Positions 9,771-18,019 of a DNA stretch of 64,000 nucleotides are shown here, piece after piece. Numbering within the stretch: position 1 is the stretch's first letter; each line of letters begins with the position of its first letter. This DNA is from Nitrospira sp. (GTDB taxonomy: Bacteria; Nitrospirota; Nitrospiria; Nitrospirales; Nitrospiraceae), in assembly GCA_024998595.1 (NCBI GenBank), contig JACOEK010000001.1, positions 806,001-870,000 of the forward strand, given 5' to 3'. A program made the position numbers and the translations under genes. A model generated the notes under the pieces. It was not told where the DNA came from and ran no database searches. It saw only the letters and a list, made by a program, of their open reading frames with translations.

Positions 9771-10904
9771 GTGAGTAATCGATCTCTTCGCCCCTGGCTG
9801 AAACTCCGCGCCATTTCCGGCGTGGGCGATGCCATCCTGCTCAAGTTGGTGCAGGCGTTCGGGTCCCCGGACGCGGTGCTGTCGGCGACCCAGGCCAGGT
9901 TGGAAGACGTCGGGTGCCGGCCCCCGCTGATCGAAGCCATTGGCCGCGGGCCCGATCGAGGCGCAGTCGAACAGCTTGACCGGGAACTGGCGGCGTTGCA
10001 GCACCGTCAGATCACCGTGTTAACGTACCTCGATCCGCAGTATCCTGCGCCTCTCAGGACGATTCCGGACCCTCCTCCGCTGTTGTACATTCAGGGCACT
10101 TTGCTGGAGAGTGATCGGCAGGCGGTGGCGATTGTCGGGACGAGGAAGGTCAGCGCGGCTGGTCGAGTGCTGGCTGAGGAATTGGCCTGCGAATTGGCCG
10201 GTATGGGATTTACGATTGTCAGCGGGTTGGCCCGCGGAGTTGATGCTGCCGCGCACCGCGGTGCCCTTGCCGGCAAGGGACGGACGCTTGCCGTGATGGG
10301 GTGCGGGTTGGATCGCACGTACCCGGCCGATCATGGTCCGCTCCGCGCGGCGATTGAGCGGCAAGGAGCGGTACTCTCAGAGCTTCCCCTTGGATCCGCG
10401 CCGCATAGCTATCATTTTCCCCGGCGTAACCGCATCATCAGCGGGCTGTCGTTAGGCGTCATCGTGACCGAGGCCGCTCTCGAAAGCGGGTCGCTCATTA
10501 CCGCGCGATTGGCCGGTGAGCAGGGACGTGAAGTGTTTGCCGTGCCTGGTTTTGTGAAGGCGGAGAATAGTCGCGGCCCCAACAGCCTACTCAAGGACGG
10601 CGCGAGACTCGTCGAGTCTGCGCAGGATGTCCTGGATGAATTGTTGCCTCAACTTGATGCCGCGTTTCGCGAACGGCTCGGCGCCCGCGCGGGAGCAGAG
10701 CGACCGGTGGTGCAACTAGGGACCGAGGAGGCGATGGTGTATGATGCCCTATCGGTGCTGCCGCAGCCGGTTGATGATGTCATTCGCCGCAGCGGGCTCC
10801 CGGCCGCGCAGGTTGTGGCGTTGTTGCTTTCCATGGAATTGAAAAATTGTGTTCGTCAGTTGCCTGGCAACGAGTATGTGCGTCTCTCGACGGAAATTCA
10901 TTGA
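9771..10904 (+). CDS. dprA: DNA-processing protein DprA
   Basis: DprA protects incoming single-stranded DNA and loads RecA during natural transformation; it occurs in most bacteria whether or not they are known to be competent. The 377-residue protein has an N-terminal helix-hairpin-helix-like region (LRAISGVGDAILLKLV), the Rossmann fold with VAIVGTRKVSAAGR near residue 120, IVSGLARGVDAAAHRGAL near 150, the FPRRNRIISGLSLGVIVTEA block near 215, and a C-terminal winged-helix region. It is read from GTG 9771. The gap from rng is 114 bp. Confidence 0.95.
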   Translation: MSNRSLRPWLKLRAISGVGDAILLKLVQAFGSPDAVLSATQARLEDVGCRPPLIEAIGRGPDRGAVEQLDRELAALQHRQITVLTYLDPQYPAPLRTIPDPPPLLYIQGTLLESDRQAVAIVGTRKVSAAGRVLAEELACELAGMGFTIVSGLARGVDAAAHRGALAGKGRTLAVMGCGLDRTYPADHGPLRAAIERQGAVLSELPLGSAPHSYHFPRRNRIISGLSLGVIVTEAALESGSLITARLAGEQGREVFAVPGFVKAENSRGPNSLLKDGARLVESAQDVLDELLPQLDAAFRERLGARAGAERPVVQLGTEEAMVYDALSVLPQPVDDVIRRSGLPAAQVVALLLSMELKNCVRQLPGNEYVRLSTEIH

Positions 10905-10914
10905 GAGATTAGAG

Positions 10915-10942
10915 CTGACAGGGTCTCGATATTTGTTATAGT
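10915..10942 (+). promoter_or_regulatory. Sigma-70-like promoter for topA
   Basis: CTGACA (10915-10920), a 16-base spacer and TATAGT (10937-10942) lie in the 81-bp gap between dprA and topA. The -10 lies 44 bp upstream of the topA ATG. Confidence 0.5.
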
Positions 10943-10985
10943 GGGTGTGGTAGTCTGACCCAAGTACTTAGGAACGTGGAGCCAC

Positions 10986-13325
10986 ATGGCCAAATCTCTG
11001 ATCATCGTTGAGTCCCCCACTAAGGCGCGAACCATCACCAAGTATCTCGGTCGCGGCTATTCCGTCATGGCCTCCGTGGGACATGTCAAAGATTTGCCGA
11101 CCAGCAAGCTGGGGGTCGATCTGGAGCACGATTTCGAGCCGCAGTACGTCACGATCAAAGGTAAATCCAAAGTCCTTGCAGACATCAAGAAGAAAGCCCA
11201 GCAAGTTGATACGGTGTTTTTAGCGCCGGACCCCGATCGTGAAGGTGAGGCGATCGCCTGGCATATCGCGCAGGAGCTGCACGGCAAAGGAAAGAAGAAA
11301 GACGGCAAGGTCTACCGTGTGCTCTTCAACGAAATCACGGAATCGGCCATCAAGCGCGCGTTGAAGTCGCCGGGCGAAATCGACATGAAGTTGGTGCAGG
11401 CCCAGCAGGCGCGCCGGGTATTGGACCGCATCGTGGGGTATCAGGGCAGTCAGTTGTTGTGGAAAAAAGTGCGTCGCGGTCTCAGCATGGGGCGAGTCCA
11501 ATCCGTTGCGGTGCGGCTTATTTGCGACCGGGAACAGGAACGCGAGAAGTTCAGAGCAGAAGAATATTGGTCCATTGTCGCGCTCTTGCGGGGGGACAAC
11601 CCGCCGGCCTTCGAGGCGAAGTTGCATTCCATCAACGGGCAGGATGCCGATATCGGCACGAGTGTGCAGGCCGAACAGATTCTCAACGCAGTGCAGGGGA
11701 AACCGTTTGTCGTTCACTCGATTGAGCGGAAAGAAAAAAAACGAAACCCGGTTGCCCCGTTTATCACCAGCCGACTCCAGCAGGAAGCCGCCAGAAAATT
11801 ACACTTCACGCCAAAAAAGACCATGACCCTGGCGCAGCAGTTGTACGAGGGCGTGGAAATCGGAGCTGAAGGTCAGACGGGCCTCATCACCTATATGCGA
11901 ACTGACTCGCCGAGAATTTCGCAGGAGGCAACTGAGGACGCGAGGGTAGTGATCCGTGAGCGATTTGGCGAGGAGTATTTGCCCGCCACCCCGAATGTAT
12001 ACAAGACGCAAAAGGCGGCGCAAGAAGCCCATGAGGCTATTCGCCCGACGGTGGCGGCTCGCGATCCTGAATCCATCCGGCAATTTCTGGAGCAGGATCA
12101 ATACAACCTCTACAAGCTCATCTGGAATCGATTTATTGCTTCGCAGATGGTTCCCGCTATCCTGGATGTAACGCGTGTCGATTCGAGTCCGGTAGGGATA
12201 CCGGAACGTTATGTATTTCGCACAACCGGCACGGTCGTTAAATTCCCCGGCCATACGGCCGTCTATCTGGAAGGAACCGATAAGGAATTACCGTCGCAGA
12301 AGCCGAAAAATGAGCAAGATTCTGAGGACGAATCGGACCGGCAGCTTCCAGCGCTCCGTGAAGGAGAGTCACTGAATCTGATCGCTCAGGAGGGGCAGAC
12401 CCTGCCTGGCCTTCTGTCGAAGCAGCATTTTACCCAACCGCCGCCACGTTACAATGAGGCGCTGCTGATCCGCGAACTGGAAGAAAAGGGCATTGGTCGT
12501 CCATCCACCTATGCGGCCATCATTTCTACGATTCAGGATCGAAAATATGTTGAAAAGGTCGAGGGCCGCTTTCTGCCTACCGAAACGGGCCGGACGGTCA
12601 ATGACTTTTTGTTGAAGGGGTTTCCGGATCTGCTGGACACGGAATTCACCTCTCACATGGAAGAGCAACTCGACGAAGTTGAGGAGGGTACGAAGCCGTG
12701 GGTATCGGCGGTCAGGGAGTTTTATGCCCCTTTTCTCAAGGAAATGGAACTCGCACAAAGTATTCCCGGGCCGAAAGACATCGTCGAGCCGCCGACCAAC
12801 CTGCCGTGTGAAAAGTGTGGCCGCATGTTGGAGATCAAGTGGGGGCGAAACGGAAAGTTTTTAGCCTGCCCCGGGTATAAAGAAGATCCTCCCTGTAAGA
12901 ATACTCAGAATTTCGAAAAACTTCCCGACGGAACGATCAAGATTGTGCCCAAGCTTGAAGAGACGACGAACGAAAAGTGTGAGAAATGCTCAAGCCCCAT
13001 GGTGGTCAAATCGGGCCGCTTCGGAAAGTTTTTAGCCTGTTCCGCCTATCCGGAATGTAAAACGACCAAAGCGATTGCTTTGGGAGTGAAATGCCCGCAA
13101 CCTGAATGCGGCGGGGATCTGGTACAAAAGCGCACGAAAAAGGGGAGAAACTTCTACTCGTGCAGTCGATACCCGCAATGTGAATTCGCTCTGTGGGATC
13201 GACCGATCAATAAGCCCTGTCCCAAGTGTCAGGCACCGTTTCTTATTGAGAAGGTCAGTAAGCAGGCAGGCCGCTCCGTGCAATGCCGCAATGAAGAAGA
13301 GTGCGGCTACCGCGAAGCGGGATAA
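10986..13325 (+). CDS. topA: DNA topoisomerase I
   Basis: TopA relaxes negative supercoils by transient single-strand breakage. The 779-residue protein has an N-terminal TOPRIM domain (LIIVESPTKARTITKYLG and the acidic DPDREGEAIAWHI), the IGRPSTYA block near residue 505, and the catalytic tyrosine in GLITYMRTDSPRIS near residue 304. Four cysteine-rich ribbons fill the C-terminal 190 residues (CEKCGRMLEIKWG, CEKCSSPMVVKSG, CPQPECGGDL, CPKCQAPF). The start has GGAG eight bases upstream. dprA-topA adjacency is common in bacteria. Confidence 0.97.
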   Translation: MAKSLIIVESPTKARTITKYLGRGYSVMASVGHVKDLPTSKLGVDLEHDFEPQYVTIKGKSKVLADIKKKAQQVDTVFLAPDPDREGEAIAWHIAQELHGKGKKKDGKVYRVLFNEITESAIKRALKSPGEIDMKLVQAQQARRVLDRIVGYQGSQLLWKKVRRGLSMGRVQSVAVRLICDREQEREKFRAEEYWSIVALLRGDNPPAFEAKLHSINGQDADIGTSVQAEQILNAVQGKPFVVHSIERKEKKRNPVAPFITSRLQQEAARKLHFTPKKTMTLAQQLYEGVEIGAEGQTGLITYMRTDSPRISQEATEDARVVIRERFGEEYLPATPNVYKTQKAAQEAHEAIRPTVAARDPESIRQFLEQDQYNLYKLIWNRFIASQMVPAILDVTRVDSSPVGIPERYVFRTTGTVVKFPGHTAVYLEGTDKELPSQKPKNEQDSEDESDRQLPALREGESLNLIAQEGQTLPGLLSKQHFTQPPPRYNEALLIRELEEKGIGRPSTYAAIISTIQDRKYVEKVEGRFLPTETGRTVNDFLLKGFPDLLDTEFTSHMEEQLDEVEEGTKPWVSAVREFYAPFLKEMELAQSIPGPKDIVEPPTNLPCEKCGRMLEIKWGRNGKFLACPGYKEDPPCKNTQNFEKLPDGTIKIVPKLEETTNEKCEKCSSPMVVKSGRFGKFLACSAYPECKTTKAIALGVKCPQPECGGDLVQKRTKKGRNFYSCSRYPQCEFALWDRPINKPCPKCQAPFLIEKVSKQAGRSVQCRNEEECGYREAG

Positions 13326-13634
13326 CTGCAGCGCAGGCTTCGGTCCGTCATAATTTGCCACCCATCCTCCCTACGCTTCACTCTTGATTCTTTCCCATCC
13401 TGGCTAGCCTTCTTCGGTTTGCTCGATCCAGCACGTGTGTTCTGATGAGAACAATGAGAAGCGTTCTCGGCGATGTTGATAACTGCCCTCATAAATACGT
13501 ATGCCAATGGTTGACAAGCCTTTCGAGAATCTCTAAGTAAGGAGTACAATTGTTAGTAATTAGGCAGCTTGCAGCATGCAAGCCCATCATTAGTTCGCAG
13601 GCCATGAGGCACTTTACGGCTGGAGGAGGGAGAT
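13326..13634. other. Intergenic region with two inverted repeats upstream of bacterioferritin
   Basis: This 309-bp gap holds no convincing gene. It contains a 7-bp perfect inverted repeat with a 3-base loop at 13567-13583 (GCTTGCA/TGCAAGC) and a 6-bp one (GAGAAC/GTTCTC) near 13447-13468. A TTGACA is seen near 13514, but without a convincing -10 at the right distance. These are candidate control elements for the bacterioferritin pair. No clear terminator for topA is visible. Confidence 0.35.
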
Positions 13635-14111
13635 ATGAAGGCTAAACAAGGCGTCATCGAATTGCTCAATAAAGTGTTGACGGCGGATCTTACCGCCATC
13701 AATCAATATTTCGTCCATGCAAAGATGTGTGCCAACTGGGGTTATGAACGGCTTCATCACACGGTCAGGGATCGCAGCATCGACGAGATGAAAGATGCGG
13801 ACGAATTGATCACCCACATTCTCTATTTAGAAGGCGTGCCCAATGTTCAACGGATGAATACAGTGCATATCGGCGAAACCGTTCCTGAGCAGTTGAAGCT
13901 TGATCTCAAGGCCGAGCAGGAGATGCTTGCTCTATTGAGCGAAGGGGTGGTGCATTGCACGAAGGTCGCGGATTTTACGACGCGACACATGTTTGAGGAC
14001 ATGGCCAAGGACGTGGATGAACACATCGATTGGATCGAGACCCAGATAGAAACGATCAAGCAGGTGGGGCTTGAGAATTACCTGGCTGAGCAAATCAAGA
14101 AAGACAGTTAG
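13635..14111 (+). CDS. Bacterioferritin, haem-ligand-bearing subunit type
   Basis: Bacterioferritins form 24-subunit iron-storage shells. The 158-residue protein aligns without gaps to E. coli Bfr numbering from memory. Met52, the inter-subunit haem ligand, is present (DEMKDAD). Ferroxidase ligands Glu51, Glu94 and His130 are present, but position 18 is Asp, 54 is Asp and 127 is Val. It therefore looks like the haem-binding, poorly oxidising partner in a two-subunit shell. The second gene starts 36 bp after this stop and has the reverse pattern. A GGAGGAGGGAG-type ribosome site precedes the ATG. Confidence 0.9.
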   Translation: MKAKQGVIELLNKVLTADLTAINQYFVHAKMCANWGYERLHHTVRDRSIDEMKDADELITHILYLEGVPNVQRMNTVHIGETVPEQLKLDLKAEQEMLALLSEGVVHCTKVADFTTRHMFEDMAKDVDEHIDWIETQIETIKQVGLENYLAEQIKKDS

Positions 14112-14147
14112 GCCCGCGCCGGACCTGGCGAAGAGAGGGGAATGCGC

Positions 14148-14627
14148 ATGAAGGCGAAAGAGGGAGTCCTCGATATATTGAATAAGGTGTTGGTCAGTGA
14201 GCTGACGGCGGTGCATCAGTATTTATTGCACGCGGCCCTCTGCAAGCATTGGGGGTATGGCCGACTCCATGAGCATTTTAAGCATCTGGCTCAGGAGGAA
14301 GTGAGTCACTCCTCCGGTTTGATCGATCATATCCTCTACCTCGGCGGGGCGCCGGTGATGGATCATTTGGATGCCGTGGCGGCGGGCAAAAAAGTGTCGG
14401 ACCTGCTCGAGGCAGACTTGGACTTTGAGCGCGAGGACGCAGATGCACTACGTCAAGGCATTGCACATTGCGCGAAAGTCGGTGATTTCACCACCCGGCA
14501 TCGGCTGGAGGACATGATTATCGATACAGAAGAACATATCGATTGGTTTGAGACCCAGCTTCGAACGATTAAGCAAGTTGGAGAAGAGCGGTATCTGGCG
14601 GAGCAACTCACCGCCGAAATGTCTTAG
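14148..14627 (+). CDS. Bacterioferritin, ferroxidase-bearing subunit type
   Basis: The 159-residue protein is a paralogue of the preceding bacterioferritin. Glu18, Glu51, His54, Glu94 and His130 of the di-iron centre are present, position 127 is Thr, and the haem Met52 is replaced by Val (EEVSHSS). This suggests the catalytic partner of a mixed shell. The ATG at 14148 is preferred over 14142 because the GAGAGGGG ribosome site is then about seven bases away. Paired bfr genes with one haem-type and one ferroxidase-type subunit are known in Neisseria and Magnetospirillum. A strong terminator follows. Confidence 0.9.
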   Translation: MKAKEGVLDILNKVLVSELTAVHQYLLHAALCKHWGYGRLHEHFKHLAQEEVSHSSGLIDHILYLGGAPVMDHLDAVAAGKKVSDLLEADLDFEREDADALRQGIAHCAKVGDFTTRHRLEDMIIDTEEHIDWFETQLRTIKQVGEERYLAEQLTAEMS

Positions 14628-14645
14628 CGCATTGAGGAATATGAT

Positions 14646-14695
14646 GGCGGGTCAGGCGAGTTCACAGAGGACTTGCCGACCCGCCTTTCTTTTGC
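14646..14695 (+). terminator. Rho-independent terminator after the bacterioferritin pair
   Basis: A long stem pairs GGCGGGTC (14646-14653) with GACCCGCC (14678-14685), extended inward by GGCgAGT/ACTtGCC, and is followed by a T-rich tract (tttcttttg). It ends the two-gene bfr operon. Confidence 0.85.
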
Positions 14696-14794
14696 CTATC
14701 CGGATTCGCCAATCGAGCGCACATATTCCTGAGGCTATTCTCCGGTCTCCCGATCGATCAGTTCGTACTCAATTCGTGTTCGGTTGGAGCTCGC

Positions 14795-15367
14795 CTATCG
14801 GATGCGACCGTAAGAATCCCGCTGTAACTCCTGAATTGTCCTTCTATGCTGCCGAGCACTCATCGGGCGAAAGTTCATGGGAGCCTGTCCCGTAGCACGC
14901 TTGAAGAAATGACAGAACGAGAATTGATTGCTGAACCCCAACGCTGATGCAATTTCTGTCAACGTGTGTTCAGTAGTGGTGAGGAGTGTACTGGCGCGTT
15001 CAAGTCGCTGCCGACGGAGATACCTGGAAAACGGTTCACCCATGATGCGGGAGAACAAATCCGAACAATAGTTTTCCGAGTAGCCCAGGAAGTTCGCCAA
15101 GACTTTCAATGTCATACCACGATGAAGGTTCTCGCTGATAAAGGCTGTAATACGCGTGGGTAATGTGTGGGGTTTTGGCGAGGGCTGCTTCTCCGGAAGA
15201 ATGGTATGTGACAGGTTGAAGAGATCGCATATAAGGTCGCCGAGATCCTGTTCCGTTCTGATCTTCTCCAATCGATCCGCCCACTGTGGCGACCCTCCTC
15301 GAAGCTCGGATGAGAAGGTGCGCAGACGATCAAAGGAAATACCCGAGGTAGATGATTTGCCCGACAT
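14795..15367 (-). CDS. AraC-family transcriptional regulator
   Basis: The 190-residue protein has a short, unrecognised N-terminal region and a complete C-terminal AraC double helix-turn-helix. The first HTH is at about residues 85-115 (MTLKVLANFLGYSENYCSDLFSRIMGEPFSRYL). The second is at 125-160 (LTEIASALGFSNQFSFCHFFKRATGQAPMNFR), matching the classic second-helix consensus. The effector domain is too short to assign a ligand. It converges on the bacterioferritin terminator and has HD-GYP and redox genes upstream. Its target is unknown. Confidence 0.85.
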   Translation of the reverse strand: MSGKSSTSGISFDRLRTFSSELRGGSPQWADRLEKIRTEQDLGDLICDLFNLSHTILPEKQPSPKPHTLPTRITAFISENLHRGMTLKVLANFLGYSENYCSDLFSRIMGEPFSRYLRRQRLERASTLLTTTEHTLTEIASALGFSNQFSFCHFFKRATGQAPMNFRPMSARQHRRTIQELQRDSYGRIR

Positions 15368-15447
15368 AATGTCCTCCGTCGCGATTTTCCATGCGCCAAA
15401 GTATGGTCGTGGTCCTAACGATACGATCTGCTAGCTGGCTGAGTGAG

Positions 15448-16185
15448 TCAGATACATGGGGTCGAATGTTCTGCCGCCAGGTCGGAGCGCATGGCGGCAT
15501 TGACTGCATTGAGGACATGATGTGCGCGATAGTGATCGTGATTCTGTATCAGGTCGTAGAAGGTGGTGCAAAAAGTTGGATCGAACTGGGATCCGGCCGA
15601 GACACGAAGCGCTCGCAGGGCGATGTCCCAGGAATGAGTTCGGCTGGCGATGCTGTCAAACACATCGGCAATTGCAAGAATTCTCGCCGAGCCGGGAATG
15701 TAGTCCCCGCGGAGTCCATAAGGATACCCGGCCCCGTCCCACCGCTCATGATGATGGGCGATCAACCGTGCCGGCTCCTGGAGGAATGGATATTCGCTTA
15801 GAAGTGCGGCACCTTCCCGAGGATGGCTTTGAATCAGGGCATAGTCGTTCAGCGTATGAGGGGTAGCCGTGCCAAGCAGGTGGTCCGGCATCATCAGAAG
15901 TCCAATGTCATGCAGCATTGCCGCATAGTGCAAGTCGAGGCGCTGTTCCCCGGTGAATCCCAAGCGCTCAGCCAGTAATAGGGCATAGTGCGCGGTGCGT
16001 TCTCCATGTCCGAAGTGCCCGGGAATAATGGTTTCGATCCGTCGTGCCAGACGCTGAAGCTGGAGCAATCGGACTGCCTTGAGCGACTCAGGGGGAAGTT
16101 GCAGGTCATTCAGAGCAGAAAGTTGACGCCCGAGATCCTGGATGACCTGAGGCTTTATAGATGTTGGTCGTGTCGAACGATGCAT
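15448..16185 (-). CDS. HD-GYP domain protein (probable cyclic-di-GMP phosphodiesterase)
   Basis: HD-GYP proteins hydrolyse cyclic-di-GMP through a metal centre. In this 245-residue protein the metal-binding HD is MLHDIGLL near residue 90, followed by the HHH string in LIAHHHERWDGAGYPYGLRGD, which holds the GYP signature near residue 150, and ARILAIADVFDSI. No receiver or sensor domain precedes it, only a helical region. It could respond through partner proteins. It is not obviously cotranscribed with the redox genes upstream because a hairpin lies between them. Confidence 0.88.
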   Translation of the reverse strand: MHRSTRPTSIKPQVIQDLGRQLSALNDLQLPPESLKAVRLLQLQRLARRIETIIPGHFGHGERTAHYALLLAERLGFTGEQRLDLHYAAMLHDIGLLMMPDHLLGTATPHTLNDYALIQSHPREGAALLSEYPFLQEPARLIAHHHERWDGAGYPYGLRGDYIPGSARILAIADVFDSIASRTHSWDIALRALRVSAGSQFDPTFCTTFYDLIQNHDHYRAHHVLNAVNAAMRSDLAAEHSTPCI

Positions 16186-16203
16186 GGGAGTCCTCCAAAA
16201 TGT

Positions 16204-16239
16204 CAGAGCCCAAGACCATATGAATGATCTTGGGCTCTG
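16204..16239 (-). terminator. Hairpin after the FMN/redox operon
   Basis: A perfect 12-bp inverted repeat (16204-16215 and 16228-16239, arm CAGAGCCCAAGA) with a 12-base loop lies just beyond the stop of the membrane protein gene and before the HD-GYP gene. There is no strong T run, so a terminator or an mRNA-stabilising role is possible. Confidence 0.55.
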
Positions 16240-16283
16240 GGCTGAATACCTCTGGCCGCGTGCGAAGCCGGACGGTCACTATT

Positions 16284-16802
16284 TCATCCGGGTGCTCCGT
16301 GTTTTCCTGCCATCAACGGCTGCTTCAAAATCCACATCTCATGAAGCGGAATGACAAACATGATGAAGAAGCCGACTGTCATGAGTGTATCCCCGGTAAG
16401 CATTGTCAGAACGAAGATAGGGGAGATGTAGCTGATCAGCCATGGGGATAACAGGTCGAGAATCACTCCCGCGAAAGAAATCCAAGTTGTGACGACTTTG
16501 ATGCGGTTGCTGGCATTTGTCAGATAAAGAACATGCACCAAAATCATGAACACGACAGGCATGGTGAAGAGATGAAAATGTGTAATCTCAGCGAGTTCCC
16601 GAAAGGACATTGGTTCACCGAAGGTGGCATTAGAGCCGCGGTAATGATCGGCGATTCCTTGCGGTGACAATCCCGTCATGCTGTGCGCCCAGAAAAATGA
16701 GAACGTGAAGCCGGCGAGCATCAAAAAGAGAAAAAATGTGTACACGAGCCTGATGTGACGATCTGAGTCGCGGAGGCGAAAACGAGTATTGAAATTGCGC
16801 AT
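16284..16802 (-). CDS. Small membrane protein linked to the FMN-binding protein
   Basis: This 172-residue protein has about four membrane segments (VYTFFLFLMLAGFTFSFFW, PVVFMILVHVLYL, TWISFAGVILDLLSPWLI, VGFFIMFVIPLHEMW). Histidines lie at membrane edges (THFHLF, ILVHVLY, PLHEMW), which could ligate haem b or take part in quinol or metal chemistry. I do not recognise a named family. It is the last gene of the leftward set with the flavinylated protein, 12 bp downstream of it, so it may be the membrane electron conduit for that protein. That role is inference. Confidence 0.7.
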   Translation of the reverse strand: MRNFNTRFRLRDSDRHIRLVYTFFLFLMLAGFTFSFFWAHSMTGLSPQGIADHYRGSNATFGEPMSFRELAEITHFHLFTMPVVFMILVHVLYLTNASNRIKVVTTWISFAGVILDLLSPWLISYISPIFVLTMLTGDTLMTVGFFIMFVIPLHEMWILKQPLMAGKHGAPG

Positions 16803-16814
16803 GTCTGCTGAAGA

Positions 16815-17492
16815 TCAGTTTCCGAAGATCGACTTGAAGAAGCCCTTTTCAGTCTTTTGAGCGGTCACAGTGTCGCTGCCACGTCCTTGCGGTTTCAAGT
16901 AAAATTCGTCGACGAGGACGAGGACGCGTTTGATTCCCGCGGTCATTGAGCGGACGGACATCGTGGCCCCACTGATGTTGATTATATCTTTGTTGATTCT
17001 GACCGGATCGAGGACCGACTTACCTTCATATTGAACGTTAAAGCGCTTGGTGCGCACTTCACTGCCCCGTGCCTCGCGAAATACGAGCAGTTCGACATTT
17101 GACACGAGTCCGTGCGCGTCTATGCCGACCATATAGGTCATGGGTTTGTGTTTGCCGATGGTGTTCTGGACGAGGGCATATCCGTCAATGTGTGTACCGG
17201 TCTCGCCGATATAGACCTCAAAATATTCTTCCGGAAAAGTCCAACCGATGCGATTCTCAATGACTGCCTTCTTGTCCGCTGGAACATTCAGTAATTCCTT
17301 CTTCACGCGCTCGGATTTGGGAAACATCAGCTTGACCGCTTCTTCTTCAGTGAGAAAAACTTCGGCCATGGACATTTCTTGCTCGGTCAAATAGCGCTTG
17401 AGCTCATTGTCCCAAACGCGATCCGCGTGCGCAGAACCTGGGGCGAAAGGAAACACCAGCGCAAGTGAGAAGACGAGCCAGCGAAGCATCAT
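16815..17492 (-). CDS. Exported FMN-binding (flavinylated) domain protein
   Basis: The 225-residue protein begins with a signal peptide (MLRWLVFSLALVFPFAPGSAHA). Its C-terminal FMN-binding domain contains ISGATMSV, which fits the S/T-G-A-T motif in which the threonine receives FMN through a phosphoester bond, as in NqrC, RnfG and NosR. ApbE, the transferase that makes this bond, is encoded divergently at 20515. The ATG at 17492 overlaps the upstream lipoprotein stop by 4 bp (ATGA). It is probably a periplasmic one- or two-electron carrier. The electron acceptor is not shown; the iron-uptake context suggests ferric reduction as one option. Confidence 0.88.
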   Translation of the reverse strand: MMLRWLVFSLALVFPFAPGSAHADRVWDNELKRYLTEQEMSMAEVFLTEEEAVKLMFPKSERVKKELLNVPADKKAVIENRIGWTFPEEYFEVYIGETGTHIDGYALVQNTIGKHKPMTYMVGIDAHGLVSNVELLVFREARGSEVRTKRFNVQYEGKSVLDPVRINKDIINISGATMSVRSMTAGIKRVLVLVDEFYLKPQGRGSDTVTAQKTEKGFFKSIFGN

Positions 17493-17974
17493 GTTGGCAC
17501 ACATCCTTGTTCCTTCAGTTTTGCGTTGATTCGATCCACAATTTCATTCGTCGCATCTTGCGATGGCTCAGCTGGCCACCATTTGGTCGCTTGGGAAGTT
17601 GCACCGCCACGTGAATGCCACCGTTGCCTGGTTTCCAGTACGCTCACCGATGCGACTTCGTTCATTCGCTTGACGGCAACGCTCAAGCGCGCGCGCTCTT
17701 TGTTTCCGAATCCCTCGCGCGAAAAAATCCCGAAAGAGCGTTCCGTGAGGGGGGCGACGTCCATCCACGAGGTTTCAATGACACCGGATCCCTTATCAGA
17801 TGTCGAGATGGATTGTCCTTTCATGACGTCGATCGTCGCATTCCAGACCATGTCATACGAACAAACATAATATTGTTCTTTGCTTCCGCTTAATGCGGCA
17901 CAGCCGGTCGCAAGGAGGAGGATGGCCAATATGGCAATATGTGGAATCGACACGGTACCTGCTGCCCTTCTCAT
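17489..17974 (-). CDS. Lipoprotein of the FMN redox operon
   Basis: The 161-residue protein carries a lipoprotein signal with lipobox LLATGCAAL near residue 25. The mature part contains a possible beta region (YYVCSYDMVWNATIDVMKGQSI, VIETSWMDVAPLTE) that resembles small outer-membrane-linked lipoproteins of unknown function. Its stop overlaps the start of the FMN-binding protein gene, so the two are translationally coupled and probably work in the same envelope complex. No enzymatic motif is visible. Confidence 0.75.
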   Translation of the reverse strand: MRRAAGTVSIPHIAILAILLLATGCAALSGSKEQYYVCSYDMVWNATIDVMKGQSISTSDKGSGVIETSWMDVAPLTERSFGIFSREGFGNKERARLSVAVKRMNEVASVSVLETRQRWHSRGGATSQATKWWPAEPSQDATNEIVDRINAKLKEQGCVPT

Positions 17975-17980
17975 GTGTGA

Positions 17981-18007
17981 CGCCCCCTCTCTACCGGAGA
18001 GGGGGCG
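17981..18007 (-). terminator. Intra-operon hairpin between porin and lipoprotein genes
   Basis: A perfect 11-bp GC-rich inverted repeat (17981-17991 and 17997-18007, arm CGCCCCCTCTC) with a 5-base loop lies in the 45-bp gap after the porin stop. In the leftward direction no T run follows, so partial termination or protection of the porin message is more likely than full termination. Confidence 0.5.
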
Positions 18008-18019
18008 TTTGGGGTCGGT

